Part shown: positions 1 to 9,739 of the stretch, one piece after another
Layout: the number at the start of each line of letters is the position of its first letter
How positions within the stretch are numbered: the stretch's first letter is position 1
Assembly (NCBI RefSeq): GCF_014197015.1
Contig: NZ_JACIET010000005.1
Location: 1-64,000, forward strand
DNA: 64,000 nt
Reading direction: 5' to 3'
Origin: Niveibacterium umoris
GTDB lineage: Bacteria; Pseudomonadota; Gammaproteobacteria; Burkholderiales; Rhodocyclaceae
Notes under the pieces: generated by a model
Seen by the model: only the letters and a program-made list of their open reading frames with translations
Told to the model about the DNA's origin: nothing
The model's database searches: none
Made by a program: the position numbers and the translations under genes

Positions 1-3000
1 GTCGCGGCGTTGAAGGTGAAGGTACCGTAGGTGCCGTTGAGCGAAGCGGGCGCGACGGCCTGGAAGCCGGACTGGCCTGCATCGGCATCCGACACTGTCA
101 CCGTGCCGGAGGCGTTCGGCGTACCGGCAATCGCATTCGCCACACCGCCGGCTTCCACCACTGTGCCGGTGGCGGTGCCACCGATGGTGGCGCCGTCGTT
201 GGCGCCGTTGATGGTGACGCTGATGACTTGCGACGCGGTGCCGTCAGCGGACTTCACCGTGATCGAATCGGTCAGCGACTGACCTGCGCCCAGCGACTGG
301 ATGGCCGATTGGCTGTTGTTCGCGGCGTAGGTCCAGGCACCGGTGGTGGTGTTGAAGGTGAAGGTGCCGTAGGTGCCGGCGAGCGTCGCAGGCGTTGCGA
401 AGACCGCTTCGCCCGAATCCACGTCGCTCACTGCCAAGCTGCCCGACGTCGTGAGGTTGCCACCGGAAACCGCGACATCCTCGGTCACCGTGCCGGTGGT
501 GTTGCCGGTAATTGCGGCAGCATCGTTGGTACCGAGCACGGTGATGTCGACCGAGGTAGTGGTGCCGTCGGAGACGCCCACGGTGAAGTGCTCGGTCTGC
601 GAGCTTCCGCCGGCGAGCGCCTGCACGGCCGCATCGCCGTTGTGCAGCGTGTAGGTCCACTTGCCGTCGGCGGCAACGACCAGATCGCCCCAGGTGCCGT
701 TGAGGGTGGTGGGCACGAAGGTGTTCACGCCGGTGGTGGTCAGCGTGCCGGCGCTGGTCAGCACCAGGTCTTCCTGCACGGAGCCCGAACCAGCGGTGGT
801 GGTCTCGTCGGTGCCATGCACGCTCACGACGATCGCGTGGGAGGTGCCGTCGGCGCTGGTGACAGTGATGGTGTCGGTGACGGTCTCACCGGTCTTGAGC
901 TGCTGGACGTTGGCGGCTGCGTTGTCGAGCGCGTAGGTCCAGTTGCCGGCCGCATCAATGGTAAGCGAGCCGTAGGTGCCGGCATGGCTGCCGGCGACGA
1001 AGCTCGACTGGCCGGCATCGACGTCGGTGACGTCGAGCTTGCCCGCGGCGGTCAGCGTGGTGTCTTCGGTGACCGAGCCGGTGTCGGTGCCGGTGATGAC
1101 CGCACCGTCGTTGGTGCCCAGCACGGTGATGTCGACCGAGGTAGTGGTGCCGTCGGAGACGCCCACGGTGAAATGCTCGGTCTGCGAGCTGCCGCCGGCG
1201 AGCGCCTGCACGGCCGCATCGCCGTTGTGCAGCGTGTAGGTCCACTTGCCGTCGGCGGCAACGACCAGATCGCCCCAGGTGCCGTTGAGGGTGGTGGGCA
1301 CGAAGGTGTTCACGCCGGTGGTGGTCAGCGTGCCGGCGCTGGTCAGCACCAGATCTTCCTGCACGGTGCCCGAGCCGGTGGTGGTGGTCTCGTCGGTGCC
1401 ATGCACGCTCACGACGATCGCGTGGGAGGTGCCGTCGGCGCTGGTGACAGTGATGGTGTCGGTGACGGTCTCACCGGTCTTGAGCTGCTGGACGTTGGCG
1501 GCTGCGTTGTCGAGCGCGTAGGTCCAGTTGCCGGCCGCATCAATGGTGAGCGAACCATAGGTGCCGGTGTGGCTGCCGGCGACGAAGCTCGACTGGCCGG
1601 CATCGACGTCGGTGACATCGAGCTTGCCCGCGGCGGTCAGCGTGGTGTCTTCGGTGACCGAGCCAGTGTCGGCACCGGTGATGATGGCCGGGTGATTCGG
1701 GGCCTGGATGCCGATGAAGACCGTGGCACTCGTCGTGCCGCCATGGCCGTCCGAGACGCTCACCTTGAAGCTGTCACTTCCGGTGTAGCTGGCCGACGGG
1801 GTGTACGTAAACGTGCCGTCGGCGTGCATGACCACCGAACCATGCGCCGGATTCGACGCCTTCGCGAAACTGAGTGCGTCACCATCAACGTCGGTCGCGA
1901 TCACCTTGCCGTTGATTGGCGTGTTTTCCTGCGTCGTCAGGTTGAGGTTGTTTGCAACAGGTGCGTCATTGACCGGGGTGACGCCGACCGTCACGGTCGC
2001 GGTGGTGGTGCCACCATTGCCGTCGGAGACGGTGACCGTGAAGGTATCGGCGCCGTGGTAGTCCTTGCCCGGGGTGTAGGTGAAGGTGCCGTCGGCATTG
2101 ACGACAACGGTGCCGTGGGCCGGATCCGAACCCTTGGTGTAGCTCAAGGTGTCGCCATCGACATCCGAGCCGGTGACCTGGCCGCTGACCGGGGTGTCTT
2201 CCGGCGTGGTGAGCGCCAGGTTGCTGGTGACTGGCGCGTCATTGACGGGCGTGACGCCGACCGTCACGGTCGCGGTAGTAGTGCCACCGTTGCCGTCGGA
2301 GACGGTGACCGTGAAGCTGTCGGCCCCGTGGTAGTCCTTGCCCGGCGTGTAGGTGAAGGTGCCGTCGGCATTGACGACAACGGTGCCGTGGGCCGGATCC
2401 GAACCCTTGGTGTAGCTCAAGGTGTCACCATCGACATCCGAGCCGGTGACCTGGCCGCTGACCGGGGTGTCCTCTGGCGTTGTGAGCGCCAGATCGGTGG
2501 TGACCGGTGCGTCATTGACGGGCGTGACGCCGACCGTCACGGTCGCGGTAGTAGCGCCACCGTTGCCGTCGGAGACGGTGACCGTGAAGGTATCGGCGCC
2601 GTGGTAGTCCTTGCCCGGGGTGTAGGTGAAGGTGCCGTCGGCATTGACGACAACGGTGCCGTGGGCCGGATCCGAACCCTTGGTGTAGCTCAAGGTGTCA
2701 CCATCGACATCCGAGCCGGTGACCTGGCCGCTGACCGGGGTGTCTTCCGGCGTGGTGAGCGCCAGGTTGCTGGTGACTGGCGCGTCATTGACGGGCGTGA
2801 CGCCGACCGTCACGGTCGCGGTGGTCGTGCCACCGTTGCCGTCGGAGACGGTGACGGTGAAGCTGTCGGCGCCGTGGTAGTCCTTGCCCGGGGTGTAGGT
2901 GAAGGTGCCGTCGGCATTGACGACAACGGTGCCGTGGGCCGGATCCGAACCCTTGGTGTAGCTCAAGGTGTCACCATCGACATCCGAGCCGGTGACCTGG

Positions 3001-4112
3001 CCGCTGACCGGGGTGTCCTCCGGCGTGGTGAGCGCCAGATCGGTGGTGACCGGCGCGTCATTGACCGGCGTAACGCCGACGTTCACGGTCGCGGTTGTCA
3101 CCCCGCCATGGCCGTCGGATACCGTCACGGTGAAGCTGTCGGCGCCGTTGTAGTTCTTGCCGGGCGTGTAGACCCAGGTGCCGTCGGTGTTAACGGTAAC
3201 CGTACCGTGCGCCGGGTCGGTGCCCTTGCTGAAGCTCAGCGGGTCACCATCAACGTCTGATCCCGGGGTGCGGCCAGCGACCGGGGTATCTTCCAGCGTC
3301 GTGACCGACACGTCGGTCGCCTTCGGGGCATCGTTGACCGGCGTGACCTCGACCGAGATCGTGCCGGTGGTGACGCCGCCGCGACCGTCGCTGACGGTGT
3401 AGGTGATCGTGGCGGGGCCGTTGAAGTCGGCCGGCGGGGTGTAGGTGAAAGTCCCGTCCGGGTTGCGCGTCACTACGCCGACGCTGGCGGTCGGTTCGCC
3501 GACCAGGGTGACCGTGTCACCGTTCGGGTCGCGGATCAGGCCGTCGAGCGTGAAGCCCGTACTGCCATCTTCGGGCAGGGTGAGCGTGGCGGGCGTGGTT
3601 TCCGGCGCTTGGTTCAGTATCGGGTCGCCGAGGCCGATGCGGGTGTCGTCGGACGTCGCGGCGGCTGTGTTGGTTGGCAGAGCGAGCGGGTCGACACCTT
3701 CGGTGATGCGCAGCAGGCGGACGAAACCATGACCTTCGCCCTGCGCGCCGGCGCCGAGGCCCGCAGCGGTTGCGTCGAGTTCTGCCAGCGGATCGGTTCC
3801 GGCGTTGAGCGATGCGATGACCTTGTCGATATCACCGTCGGCCGGCGCGACCGCCGCCTCTTGTGCCGGAGGCGCCTCCTGCGTCAGCAGCGTGGCGTCG
3901 GCGAGCACTTCGCGACCACCGCCCAGCGTTACCGGGTCGCCATGCACACCGCGCAGTTCCACCACCGCGCCGTTCTCGGTCACGATGACCTGACCTTCGG
4001 CGATGCGGTCGCCGACGTGAATCGCATGCTGACTGCCGTCTGCGTTGCGAATCCAGGCTTTGCCTTCGAGTCGGGCAACAAGACCTTCGGCGCGGATCGT
4101 GGTGGTGGCCAT
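1..4112 (-). CDS. LapA-like retention-module adhesin with Ig-like and VCBS repeats (C-terminus outside window)
   Basis: A minus-strand reading frame stays open from the ATG at 4112 to the window edge, giving at least 1370 codons. Residues 1-130 look like the retention module of LapA-type adhesins: a FecR-like beta segment (around [24 protein letters not shown]), an acidic/Ala-rich linker and a TAAG motif at residues 115-118, the kind of site LapG-type proteases cut. Next come cadherin/Ig-like units of about 91 residues, each with VTPVNDAP and an acidic VDGD motif, and then VCBS-type repeats with GVSDGTTTS and LGTNDAA motifs. The C-terminal RTX and secretion signal would lie left of position 1. 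The family holds cells to surfaces from the outer membrane and leaves through a type I system, whose ATPase and fusion protein are encoded just upstream. The family assignment is firm; the ligand and total length are unknown. Confidence 0.93.
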   Translation of the reverse strand, partial: MATTTIRAEGLVARLEGKAWIRNADGSQHAIHVGDRIAEGQVIVTENGAVVELRGVHGDPVTLGGGREVLADATLLTQEAPPAQEAAVAPADGDIDKVIASLNAGTDPLAELDATAAGLGAGAQGEGHGFVRLLRITEGVDPLALPTNTAAATSDDTRIGLGDPILNQAPETTPATLTLPEDGSTGFTLDGLIRDPNGDTVTLVGEPTASVGVVTRNPDGTFTYTPPADFNGPATITYTVSDGRGGVTTGTISVEVTPVNDAPKATDVSVTTLEDTPVAGRTPGSDVDGDPLSFSKGTDPAHGTVTVNTDGTWVYTPGKNYNGADSFTVTVSDGHGGVTTATVNVGVTPVNDAPVTTDLALTTPEDTPVSGQVTGSDVDGDTLSYTKGSDPAHGTVVVNADGTFTYTPGKDYHGADSFTVTVSDGNGGTTTATVTVGVTPVNDAPVTSNLALTTPEDTPVSGQVTGSDVDGDTLSYTKGSDPAHGTVVVNADGTFTYTPGKDYHGADTFTVTVSDGNGGATTATVTVGVTPVNDAPVTTDLALTTPEDTPVSGQVTGSDVDGDTLSYTKGSDPAHGTVVVNADGTFTYTPGKDYHGADSFTVTVSDGNGGTTTATVTVGVTPVNDAPVTSNLALTTPEDTPVSGQVTGSDVDGDTLSYTKGSDPAHGTVVVNADGTFTYTPGKDYHGADTFTVTVSDGNGGTTTATVTVGVTPVNDAPVANNLNLTTQENTPINGKVIATDVDGDALSFAKASNPAHGSVVMHADGTFTYTPSASYTGSDSFKVSVSDGHGGTTSATVFIGIQAPNHPAIITGADTGSVTEDTTLTAAGKLDVTDVDAGQSSFVAGSHTGTYGSLTIDAAGNWTYALDNAAANVQQLKTGETVTDTITVTSADGTSHAIVVSVHGTDETTTTGSGTVQEDLVLTSAGTLTTTGVNTFVPTTLNGTWGDLVVAADGKWTYTLHNGDAAVQALAGGSSQTEHFTVGVSDGTTTSVDITVLGTNDGAVITGTDTGSVTEDTTLTAAGKLDVTDVDAGQSSFVAGSHAGTYGSLTIDAAGNWTYALDNAAANVQQLKTGETVTDTITVTSADGTSHAIVVSVHGTDETTTAGSGSVQEDLVLTSAGTLTTTGVNTFVPTTLNGTWGDLVVAADGKWTYTLHNGDAAVQALAGGSSQTEHFTVGVSDGTTTSVDITVLGTNDAAAITGNTTGTVTEDVAVSGGNLTTSGSLAVSDVDSGEAVFATPATLAGTYGTFTFNTTTGAWTYAANNSQSAIQSLGAGQSLTDSITVKSADGTASQVISVTINGANDGATIGGTATGTVVEAGGVANAIAGTPNASGTVTVSDADAGQSGFQAVAPASLNGTYGTFTFNAA
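541..1710 (-). repeat. Two tandem, nearly identical 585-bp direct repeats (VCBS pair units)
   Basis: The block at 541-1125 recurs at 1126-1710 with only scattered substitutions. For example, the motif beginning gtgatgtcgaccgag lies at 541 and again at 1126. The period equals 195 codons, so each unit encodes two VCBS-like domains in the adhesin. Left of 541 the similarity continues in a more diverged copy. Confidence 0.9.
1963..3327 (-). repeat. Five tandem 273-bp repeats coding for 91-residue Ig/cadherin-like domains
   Basis: The NDAP-coding sequence (gcgtcatt on the plus strand) starts at 1963, 2236, 2509, 2782 and 3055, exactly 273 bp apart, and a diverged sixth appears at 3328. The copies from 2236 to 3054 are almost identical at the DNA level. 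The repeats are in frame with the adhesin and each carries one Ca-binding-style domain. Such identity points to recent amplification or gene conversion, so copy number may vary between strains. Confidence 0.92.
3759..3770 (-). other. Codons for the TAAG motif, putative LapG-type cleavage site
   Basis: Residues 115-118 of the adhesin read Thr-Ala-Ala-Gly, inside the context LDATAAGLG. In LapA-type adhesins a di-alanine motif at about this distance from the N-terminus is cut by the periplasmic protease LapG when LapD stops sequestering it. The motif is seen directly; its cleavage here is inferred, since no lapG or lapD lies in this window. Confidence 0.6.
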
Positions 4113-4149
4113 CAGAGTTCTCCGGAACGGATTGATTCAGAATGCCCCA

Positions 4150-4177
4150 GAAAATACGCCGCCTCGGTGGGGCGGCG
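4150..4177 (-). terminator. Rho-independent terminator between the regulator gene and the adhesin gene
   Basis: Inverted arms lie at 4157-4163 and 4171-4177 (cgccgcc/ggcggcg, 7-nt loop). Read on the minus strand the stem is followed by a short T tract (tattttc, 4150-4156). It sits between the regulator stop (4237) and the adhesin start (4112), so it probably ends the secretion operon transcript. Confidence 0.6.
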
Positions 4178-4236
4178 CATCGTACTCAAGGACAGTCGCC
4201 GGCGGGCGAGTTGTGAAACGGTGTTACACGGCGGCG

Positions 4237-4848
4237 TTATTTGATGCCGTGCACCCGCAGCGCGAGCTGCAGGCGGTCGCTGACGCCGAGTTTCTCGAAG
4301 ATCGACGACAGGTGCGCCTTGACCGTGCGCTCGGTGATCGACAGCGCGATGGCGATATCGGCATTGGCCTCGCCCAGCGCGGCGCGACGCGCGACTTCGA
4401 TTTCGCGTTCGGTGAGTCCGGCCGCCCAGCCCGGCGCGGCGGTCGGCGCGGCGCGCGTGCCGACTGCCTTGAGCAGCCGGTTGAGGATGGATTTCCCGAC
4501 CCAAAGCTCGCCGGCTTCGACGACGTCCAGCACCTGCGTCAGTTGTTCGAGCGACGCAAAGGCGTGGCAGTAACCGGTGCAACCGGCGTCGATTGCGCCC
4601 AGCCCCTCTGCATCGTTCGGCTGACTGCTTGCAAACACCATGCGCAGGCTGTGGGAAAGCTGCTGCCAGCGCGGGTCTTCGAAGGGTGGCAGGTCGGGCA
4701 GGGTGGCGTCGATCAGCGCCAGCCGGGCGCCCGCGGGTAGCGCATCGAAGCGGTTTGCGCGCACGATCGGCCAGCGCCCGCCCAGCGCGTGCCAGCGGCG
4801 GGCGAGGTGATCGTCATGGGTGGCGAGGACGAGCGTCGGTGCGGTCAT
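4237..4848 (-). CDS. LuxR/NarL-type response regulator
   Basis: A 203-residue protein. Residues 1-125 form a divergent receiver domain: an acidic pair at residues 12-13 and the candidate phosphoryl-acceptor Asp in ALIDATLPDL, but the usual C-terminal Lys of receivers is not obvious. Residues 143-203 are a clear GerE/LuxR helix-turn-helix (LTEREIEVARRAALG, then ITERTVKAHLSSIFEKLGV). Its ATG overlaps the stop of the upstream fusion-protein gene by four bases (ATGA), so it is co-translated with the type I secretion genes and lies directly before the adhesin gene. It probably controls adhesin or secretion gene expression. No sensor kinase is adjacent, and the input signal is unknown. Confidence 0.9.
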   Translation of the reverse strand: MTAPTLVLATHDDHLARRWHALGGRWPIVRANRFDALPAGARLALIDATLPDLPPFEDPRWQQLSHSLRMVFASSQPNDAEGLGAIDAGCTGYCHAFASLEQLTQVLDVVEAGELWVGKSILNRLLKAVGTRAAPTAAPGWAAGLTEREIEVARRAALGEANADIAIALSITERTVKAHLSSIFEKLGVSDRLQLALRVHGIK

Positions 4849-6254
4849 CGTTCGGTGAGCGCCGCCGCCTTGGCGCGAATCACGGGCTTGAGCAGGTAAG
4901 TCAGGATCGACTTCTTGCCGGTCAGGATGTCGACCTCCGCCACCATGCCGGGAATGATCGGCAACTTCTTCGGCCCGATGGTGCTGGTGGTGGTGCGTAC
5001 CCGCACCTCGTAGAAGGCGTTGCCCTTTTCGTCGACGACGGTGTCGGCGCCAATCTGCTCCAGCGTGCCTTCAAGGCCGCCATAGATCGAGAAGTCGTAG
5101 GCGGTGAACTTCACCTGCGCCTTCTGGCCCGGCCGCAGGAAGGCAATGTCGCGGGGCTGGACGCGGGCTTCGAGCAGCAGTGCGTCGTCGGTCGGAACGA
5201 TCGCGATCACTTCCTTGCCGGGTTGCACCACGCCGCCCACGGTGTGGACGAACAACTGCTTGACGGTGCCGCGCATCGGCGCGCGTACCTCGGATTGCTT
5301 GACCCGGTCTGCGAGCGCGACGCTGCCTTCCGACAAGGTGCCCAGCTTGGCATTGGTGTCGGAAAGCTCGGAGCGCGCCTGGTTCTTCATCTGCAGTTCG
5401 ACTTCCTGGATCTTGCGCTGCGCTTCACCGATCGCTGCCTGGATGCGCGGGATCTGCGCACTGGCCGCATCGCGCTCACCGCGGAAGCGGGCTACATCGC
5501 GTTCGAGCCGCAGCAACTCCACATCCGACACGGCGCCGGTCTTGGTCAGCGGGCGCGTCACCTCCAGCTCGCGTGCAGTCAGGTCGTAGCTTTGCGAGGC
5601 CTGCTCCCGACGCGCGCGCACCTCGTTGAGTTCCTGGGTGCGCTGCGTGAGCTGCTGGCGGGCAATACCGACCGTCGCTTCAACTTCCTGGCGCTTGGAT
5701 TCGTAGGCCGCGCTCTCTTGCGCGACCACCTCGGGAACTTCCTGCAGCGCTTGCGGTGGCGGCACGAAGGGTTTGCCCTCGGCGATGGCTTCCAGGCGCG
5801 CGGCCTTGGCGAGCAGCGACAGGTACTGCGAGCGGTTCTCGCGCAGCGACGAGACGAAGCGGGTCGGGTCGATCTTCAGCAGCAACTGGCCCTTCTCTAC
5901 CGTCTGGCCTTCGCGCACCAGGATCTGCTGCACGATGCCGCCGTCCAGGCTCTGGATGATCTGGTTCTCGGAGAAGGGCACGACCTTGCCATCGCCACGC
6001 GTGACTTCGTCGATCTTGGCAAACGCGGCCCACAGGATCAGCACCAGCACCGCGGCGAGCGAGATCCAAACTGCGAGGCGTGCGCCGCGCGGCGTCTGTT
6101 CGGCGATTGCCCAGTCGGCGTCGGCGAGGAAGTCCGCTTCGTCGTGCAGATCGCCGCGACTGGCAATGCGCAGCAGGTTGTCGAGCGCGCCGGTGGTCTT
6201 GCGGAAAGACCAGTCACCGATGCGCCGGATGAAGGCGGGCGGGTGCAGTGCCAT
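4845..6254 (-). CDS. Type I secretion membrane fusion protein, HlyD/LapC family
   Basis: A 469-residue protein with one N-terminal membrane segment (about residues 60-80, AVWISLAAVLVLILWAAFAK), a beta-barrel/lipoyl start (GDGKVVPFSENQIIQSLDGGIVQ split by the lipoyl hinge), a long coiled-coil region (about 125-290) and a returning beta-barrel domain ending near VAEVDILTGKKSILTYLLKP. This is the standard HlyD-type architecture and length. It joins the inner-membrane ATPase to a TolC-like outer-membrane protein. Its ATG shares a base with the stop codon of the upstream ATPase gene (TGATG), which indicates translational coupling. No TolC homolog is in the window, so the outer-membrane partner is encoded elsewhere or beyond the adhesin. 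Confidence 0.95.
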   Translation of the reverse strand: MALHPPAFIRRIGDWSFRKTTGALDNLLRIASRGDLHDEADFLADADWAIAEQTPRGARLAVWISLAAVLVLILWAAFAKIDEVTRGDGKVVPFSENQIIQSLDGGIVQQILVREGQTVEKGQLLLKIDPTRFVSSLRENRSQYLSLLAKAARLEAIAEGKPFVPPPQALQEVPEVVAQESAAYESKRQEVEATVGIARQQLTQRTQELNEVRARREQASQSYDLTARELEVTRPLTKTGAVSDVELLRLERDVARFRGERDAASAQIPRIQAAIGEAQRKIQEVELQMKNQARSELSDTNAKLGTLSEGSVALADRVKQSEVRAPMRGTVKQLFVHTVGGVVQPGKEVIAIVPTDDALLLEARVQPRDIAFLRPGQKAQVKFTAYDFSIYGGLEGTLEQIGADTVVDEKGNAFYEVRVRTTTSTIGPKKLPIIPGMVAEVDILTGKKSILTYLLKPVIRAKAAALTER

Positions 6255-8419
6255 CAGTGCGCCCTCCCGATTCGACCTTGCTGCAGGGCTTCGACCACTT
6301 GCGCCTTGGGCCCGTCAGCGACGATCTGACCGTTGTCGATGACGATCAGGCGCTCGACCAGGTCGAGCAGTGCGGTACGGTGGGTCACGACCAGCAGCGT
6401 CTTGGCCCTGGCGTATTCGCGCAACTGGCGTTTGAAGCGTTCCTCGCTCTGGTGGTCCATATTGCTGGTGGGTTCGTCGAGCAAGAGCATCGGTGGGTCG
6501 TTGAGCAGGGCGCGGGCGATTGCCACTGCCTGACGCTGGCCACCCGACAGCGATTCGCCGCGCTCGCCGATCGGCATGTCAAAACCGCGCGGATGGGCGT
6601 TGGCGAATTCGGTGACGCCGGCGACATCCGCCGCCGCCAGAATCGCCGCATCGTCAGCGAAGGGGGCGCCGAGCGCGATGTTCTGGCGCAGGCTGCCGTA
6701 GAAGAGGGTACCGTCCTGTGGCACGAAGCCGATCGAACGCCGCAATTCCGCAGGGTCGATCTGGCGCGCGTCGATGCCATCGATCAGCACCGCGCCATCG
6801 CTCGGCTGGTAGAGGCCAAGAATGAGTTTTTCTAGCGTCGTCTTGCCCGACCCCACGCGCCCGATGATGCCAACCTTTTCCCCCGGGCTGACGCGGAAGC
6901 TGGCGCGCCGCAGTGCGTATTGATCGCGTCCCGGGTAGTTGAAGCTGACGTCGCGGAATTCGATCTCGCCGCGGAAGGCCGCGCGGTGCAGGAAGGGCGC
7001 GTCGTCCGGTCGTTCCACCGGCAGCTTCATCTGTGACTCGACACCGGCCAGCGCCGTGCGCGCGTTGTGATACTGCAGCAACAGCCCGACCACCTGCCCG
7101 AGCGGCGCGAGCATCCGTCCGGTCAGCATGCTTGCAGCGATGATGCCGCCCATCGACAGCTTGGCGTCCAGCAGCAGGTAGACGCCGACGATGACGACGA
7201 CGATCGACACGGCCTGCTGAACGGTCTGCGAGAAATTGACGATCAGCGACGAGAGCAGCTTCATCTTGCTGCCCACCTGCGCGAGGAACAGCGTCGTGCG
7301 TTCCCAGCGCCGCTGGATCCAGCCTTCGGCGCCCGAGGTCTTGATCGATTCGATGCCGACCAGGCTCTCGATCAGCGTGGCATTGCGCTGGGCGGTTGCG
7401 CGGTAGCTGGTCTCGGTCAGTTCGTGGATCTTGTCCTGCACCACGAAGGCGGTGAAGAGCACGATCACCGCGCCGAAGAAGGCGGGCAGCAGCAGCCAGG
7501 GCGACAGCCACGCCACGACGAAGGCAAACACGAATACGAAGGGCAGATCGACCAGTGCGGTGATGGTGGCCGACGCAATGAAGTCCCGCACGCTCTCGAA
7601 GGCGCGCAGGTTGGCCGAAAACGAACCGACCGATTCCGGGCGCGAGGCCATGCGCATGCCCAGCACCCGTTCCAGGATCTTCGACGACAGCGAAACGTCC
7701 ACCCGCTTGGCCGCGGTATCGATGATGTAGGCACGCAAGGTGCGCAGCGCCAGATCGAATCCGAGTACCAGCAGCGCACCGAGCGCCAGCACCCAGAGCG
7801 TTTCCTCGGCGCGGTTCGGCACGACGCGGTCGTACACGTTCATCGAGAACAGCGGCAAGGCGAGCGCGAAGATGTTCACCAGGACTGACGCGAGCACCGC
7901 GTCGCGATAGAGCCGCCAGTTCGCGAAAATGGCGCCCCAGAACCAGTGCCGGGCGCGCACCTTGCCCACTTCCGGCACCCGCGCCTCGAAGCGGAAACGC
8001 GGCCGCACATACCCGACCACCCCGGCGTGCAGTGCAGCAAGTTCGTCCTGCGGCATCTCGACCGCGGTTTCTCCGGCTTCCGGGAAGCGGACGCGCGCCG
8101 TGCCGGTGTCCGTCAGTTCCAGCAACAGGCAGGCACGGCCGTCATTGAGCAGCAGGATCACCGGCAGCAGGGCTGCGCGAACGGCTGGCAGGGTTTGCCG
8201 TACAAGCCGGGCCGACAGGCCGGCGCGGGCAGCAGCACGTGCCAGCAGGGATGGCGTCAGGCGGTTGTCGACCAGCGGCAGACCTGCCGCCAGGGCCTCG
8301 TGCGTCCACGGGTTGCCATGGATGCGGGTGAGCGCAGCGAGGCTGTCGAGCAGCGGATCGTCATGCGCGCTGTGTTCGTTGACTTCCCAAGCCTTGGCCT
8401 GAGACTGGGCTTCGCTCAT
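6254..8419 (-). CDS. Type I secretion permease/ATPase, LapB/LssB family
   Basis: A 721-residue inner-membrane ABC exporter. It has an N-terminal C39-peptidase-like domain (about 1-150) lacking a recognisable catalytic Cys-His pair, as expected for the non-cleaving class that exports RTX and LapA-type adhesins. A six-helix membrane domain (about 165-450) and a C-terminal ATPase follow, the ATPase with Walker A (GRVGSGKTT, near 520), signature LSGGQRQA and Walker B MLLLDEPTSNMD. The gene follows the 106-residue protein gene after 37 nt and is translationally coupled to the fusion protein. The substrate is almost certainly the adjacent adhesin; that link is inferred from context and family. Confidence 0.96.
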   Translation of the reverse strand: MSEAQSQAKAWEVNEHSAHDDPLLDSLAALTRIHGNPWTHEALAAGLPLVDNRLTPSLLARAAARAGLSARLVRQTLPAVRAALLPVILLLNDGRACLLLELTDTGTARVRFPEAGETAVEMPQDELAALHAGVVGYVRPRFRFEARVPEVGKVRARHWFWGAIFANWRLYRDAVLASVLVNIFALALPLFSMNVYDRVVPNRAEETLWVLALGALLVLGFDLALRTLRAYIIDTAAKRVDVSLSSKILERVLGMRMASRPESVGSFSANLRAFESVRDFIASATITALVDLPFVFVFAFVVAWLSPWLLLPAFFGAVIVLFTAFVVQDKIHELTETSYRATAQRNATLIESLVGIESIKTSGAEGWIQRRWERTTLFLAQVGSKMKLLSSLIVNFSQTVQQAVSIVVVIVGVYLLLDAKLSMGGIIAASMLTGRMLAPLGQVVGLLLQYHNARTALAGVESQMKLPVERPDDAPFLHRAAFRGEIEFRDVSFNYPGRDQYALRRASFRVSPGEKVGIIGRVGSGKTTLEKLILGLYQPSDGAVLIDGIDARQIDPAELRRSIGFVPQDGTLFYGSLRQNIALGAPFADDAAILAAADVAGVTEFANAHPRGFDMPIGERGESLSGGQRQAVAIARALLNDPPMLLLDEPTSNMDHQSEERFKRQLREYARAKTLLVVTHRTALLDLVERLIVIDNGQIVADGPKAQVVEALQQGRIGRAH

Positions 8420-8456
8420 TCAGGTGTTCCGGTTGTGTCGGGTGACGATCGCGGGT

Positions 8457-8777
8457 TCAGATGACATCCTTGTCGCCGAGCAGATCCAGCGCGCCGATCA
8501 CCTTGCGGCGGAAGCCCTTGCGCGCACTGAGCTTGCGCTGGGCGCCGTGGGGCAGGTCGGTGACGCGCAGCACGCCCTTGTCGATCAGGGCATCGATCAG
8601 GTCTTCCAGCACGCGGATGAAGTCGGCATCGAGTGTTGCAAAGCTCTCGGAAGGATCGCGGCCGATGAAGCTGAGTAGGTCCGGGTGATCGCCGGAAAGT
8701 TCCTCGTCGGCATCCGCCTCGCGGTCGCGCAGAACAGCGACGATGTCTCCCTGAGGATTGCGGCGAACGAACGGCAT
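8457..8777 (-). CDS. Conserved 106-residue protein (tryptophan synthase beta-like annotation family)
   Basis: A small acidic protein beginning MPFVRRNPQGDIVAVLRD, with no signal peptide or membrane segment. The middle (ESFATLDADFIRVLEDLIDALIDKGVLRVTDLP) looks helical and ends in a basic stretch (QRKLSARKGFRRK). I recall small betaproteobacterial proteins with this opening being labelled tryptophan synthase subunit beta-like, but nothing here resembles TrpB and I would not infer enzymatic activity. It is the first gene of the secretion operon, 37 nt before the exporter gene, so it may be an accessory factor or an unrelated leader gene. Function unknown. Confidence 0.8.
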   Translation of the reverse strand: MPFVRRNPQGDIVAVLRDREADADEELSGDHPDLLSFIGRDPSESFATLDADFIRVLEDLIDALIDKGVLRVTDLPHGAQRKLSARKGFRRKVIGALDLLGDKDVI

Positions 8778-8890
8778 GTTAGCTCCCGGCCACGACCAAG
8801 CCTAGTAAAGTCTTGTCACCTGAGGCGCCGCGATGGCGCTCTATCATTGGATTTCGGCGAGATTGGCCGAAACTTGAGCGGAGGCGTGCC

Positions 8891-9250
8891 GTGGTGGCAA
8901 GACGCAATGAATACGTCGACTGGCTGTGCGAGCGCCTGGCACCGCTGGGTAGCATCCGCGCGCGGCGCATGTTCGGCGCCTGGGGGCTCTACAGCGGCGA
9001 GTTCTTCTTCGCCATCGTCAGCGACGATGTGTTCTATGTGAAGGCCGATGCGGTCAGCGAAGCGGACTTCCTGCGCGAAGGGCTGACGCCCTTTACCTAC
9101 GCGATGAAGGACGGCACGCCGCAGTCGCTGCGCTACTACCCGCTACCTGAAAGTGCGATCGACGACGATGGCGAATTCTTGCGCTGGGCGAGGAAGGGCG
9201 TTGAGGCGGCATTGCGCGCGCCGCGCAAGTTGCGGCGGCCCGAAGCCTGA
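8891..9250 (+). CDS. TfoX/Sxy N-terminal domain protein
   Basis: A 119-residue protein matching the TfoX N-terminal domain: an RRMFGAWGLYSGEFFFAIV core, then DDVFYVKAD, YAMKDG and LRYYPLPES. The C-terminal TfoX domain is absent, as in many short stand-alone members. I chose the GTG at 8891 because a good GGAGG lies at 8880-8884, six bases upstream; the GTG at 8894 is an alternative, and an in-frame ATG at 8813 would add residues outside the domain. TfoX/Sxy proteins act in competence regulation in Haemophilus and Vibrio, but short homologs are mostly uncharacterised. The gene diverges from the secretion operon. Confidence 0.85.
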   Translation: MVARRNEYVDWLCERLAPLGSIRARRMFGAWGLYSGEFFFAIVSDDVFYVKADAVSEADFLREGLTPFTYAMKDGTPQSLRYYPLPESAIDDDGEFLRWARKGVEAALRAPRKLRRPEA

Positions 9251-9310
9251 GAAGCTAAGGGCCTGAGAGCCTCGTGGCACAATCGGGCATCTCGGTACAA
9301 ACGTTCAGCG

Positions 9311-9706
9311 ATGCATCCAAGCCCCGAAAACACGCCCTATGACCTGCTCGGCGGCGATTCCGCCGTGCGCGCGCTGGTCGACCGCTTCTACGACCTGATG
9401 GATCTGGAGCCGGAATTCGCACACCTGCGAGCCTTGCACCCTGCAAGCCTCGACGAATCGCGCGACAAGCTCTACTGGTTCCTGTCAGGCTGGCTCGGCG
9501 GGCCGGACATGTTCGTGGAGCGCAAGGGCCACCCGATGCTGCGCGCACGCCACATGCCCTTCCCGATTGGCGTGCAGGAACGCGACCAGTGGCTCGCCTG
9601 CATGCACCGTGCAATGGATGCGCAGCCGATGTCGCCGGCCTTGCGGCAACATCTTGAAGGCGCGTTGTTCAAGACCGCTGACTGGATGCGTAACCAGCCT
9701 GGCTGA
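9311..9706 (+). CDS. Group II truncated hemoglobin
   Basis: A 131-residue globin of the 2-on-2 fold. Visible landmarks are Tyr27 (B10), the loop WLGGPDMFVERKGHPMLRARH with the proximal His81 (F8), and Trp95 at the G8 position typical of group II. Length and motifs match YjbI-type proteins, which bind O2 and are linked to oxygen supply or NO/peroxide handling. It starts 60 nt after the TfoX-like gene and may share its transcript. The physiological role cannot be read from the sequence. Confidence 0.95.
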   Translation: MHPSPENTPYDLLGGDSAVRALVDRFYDLMDLEPEFAHLRALHPASLDESRDKLYWFLSGWLGGPDMFVERKGHPMLRARHMPFPIGVQERDQWLACMHRAMDAQPMSPALRQHLEGALFKTADWMRNQPG

Positions 9707-9739
9707 CTGGCGGGGCGACCCGACGGCGGACTGAAAGGA

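Noticed and set aside
228-3260. A 1010-codon open frame on the plus strand over the adhesin gene
   Set aside because: It is the antisense of a repetitive GC-rich gene. Its repeats simply mirror the adhesin repeats, it has no ribosome-binding site, and the minus-strand frame has recognisable domains.
541-3600. Regularly spaced repeats considered as a CRISPR array
   Set aside because: Units are 273 or 585 bp, contiguous and in frame with a coding region; there are no short repeats with unique spacers and no cas genes.
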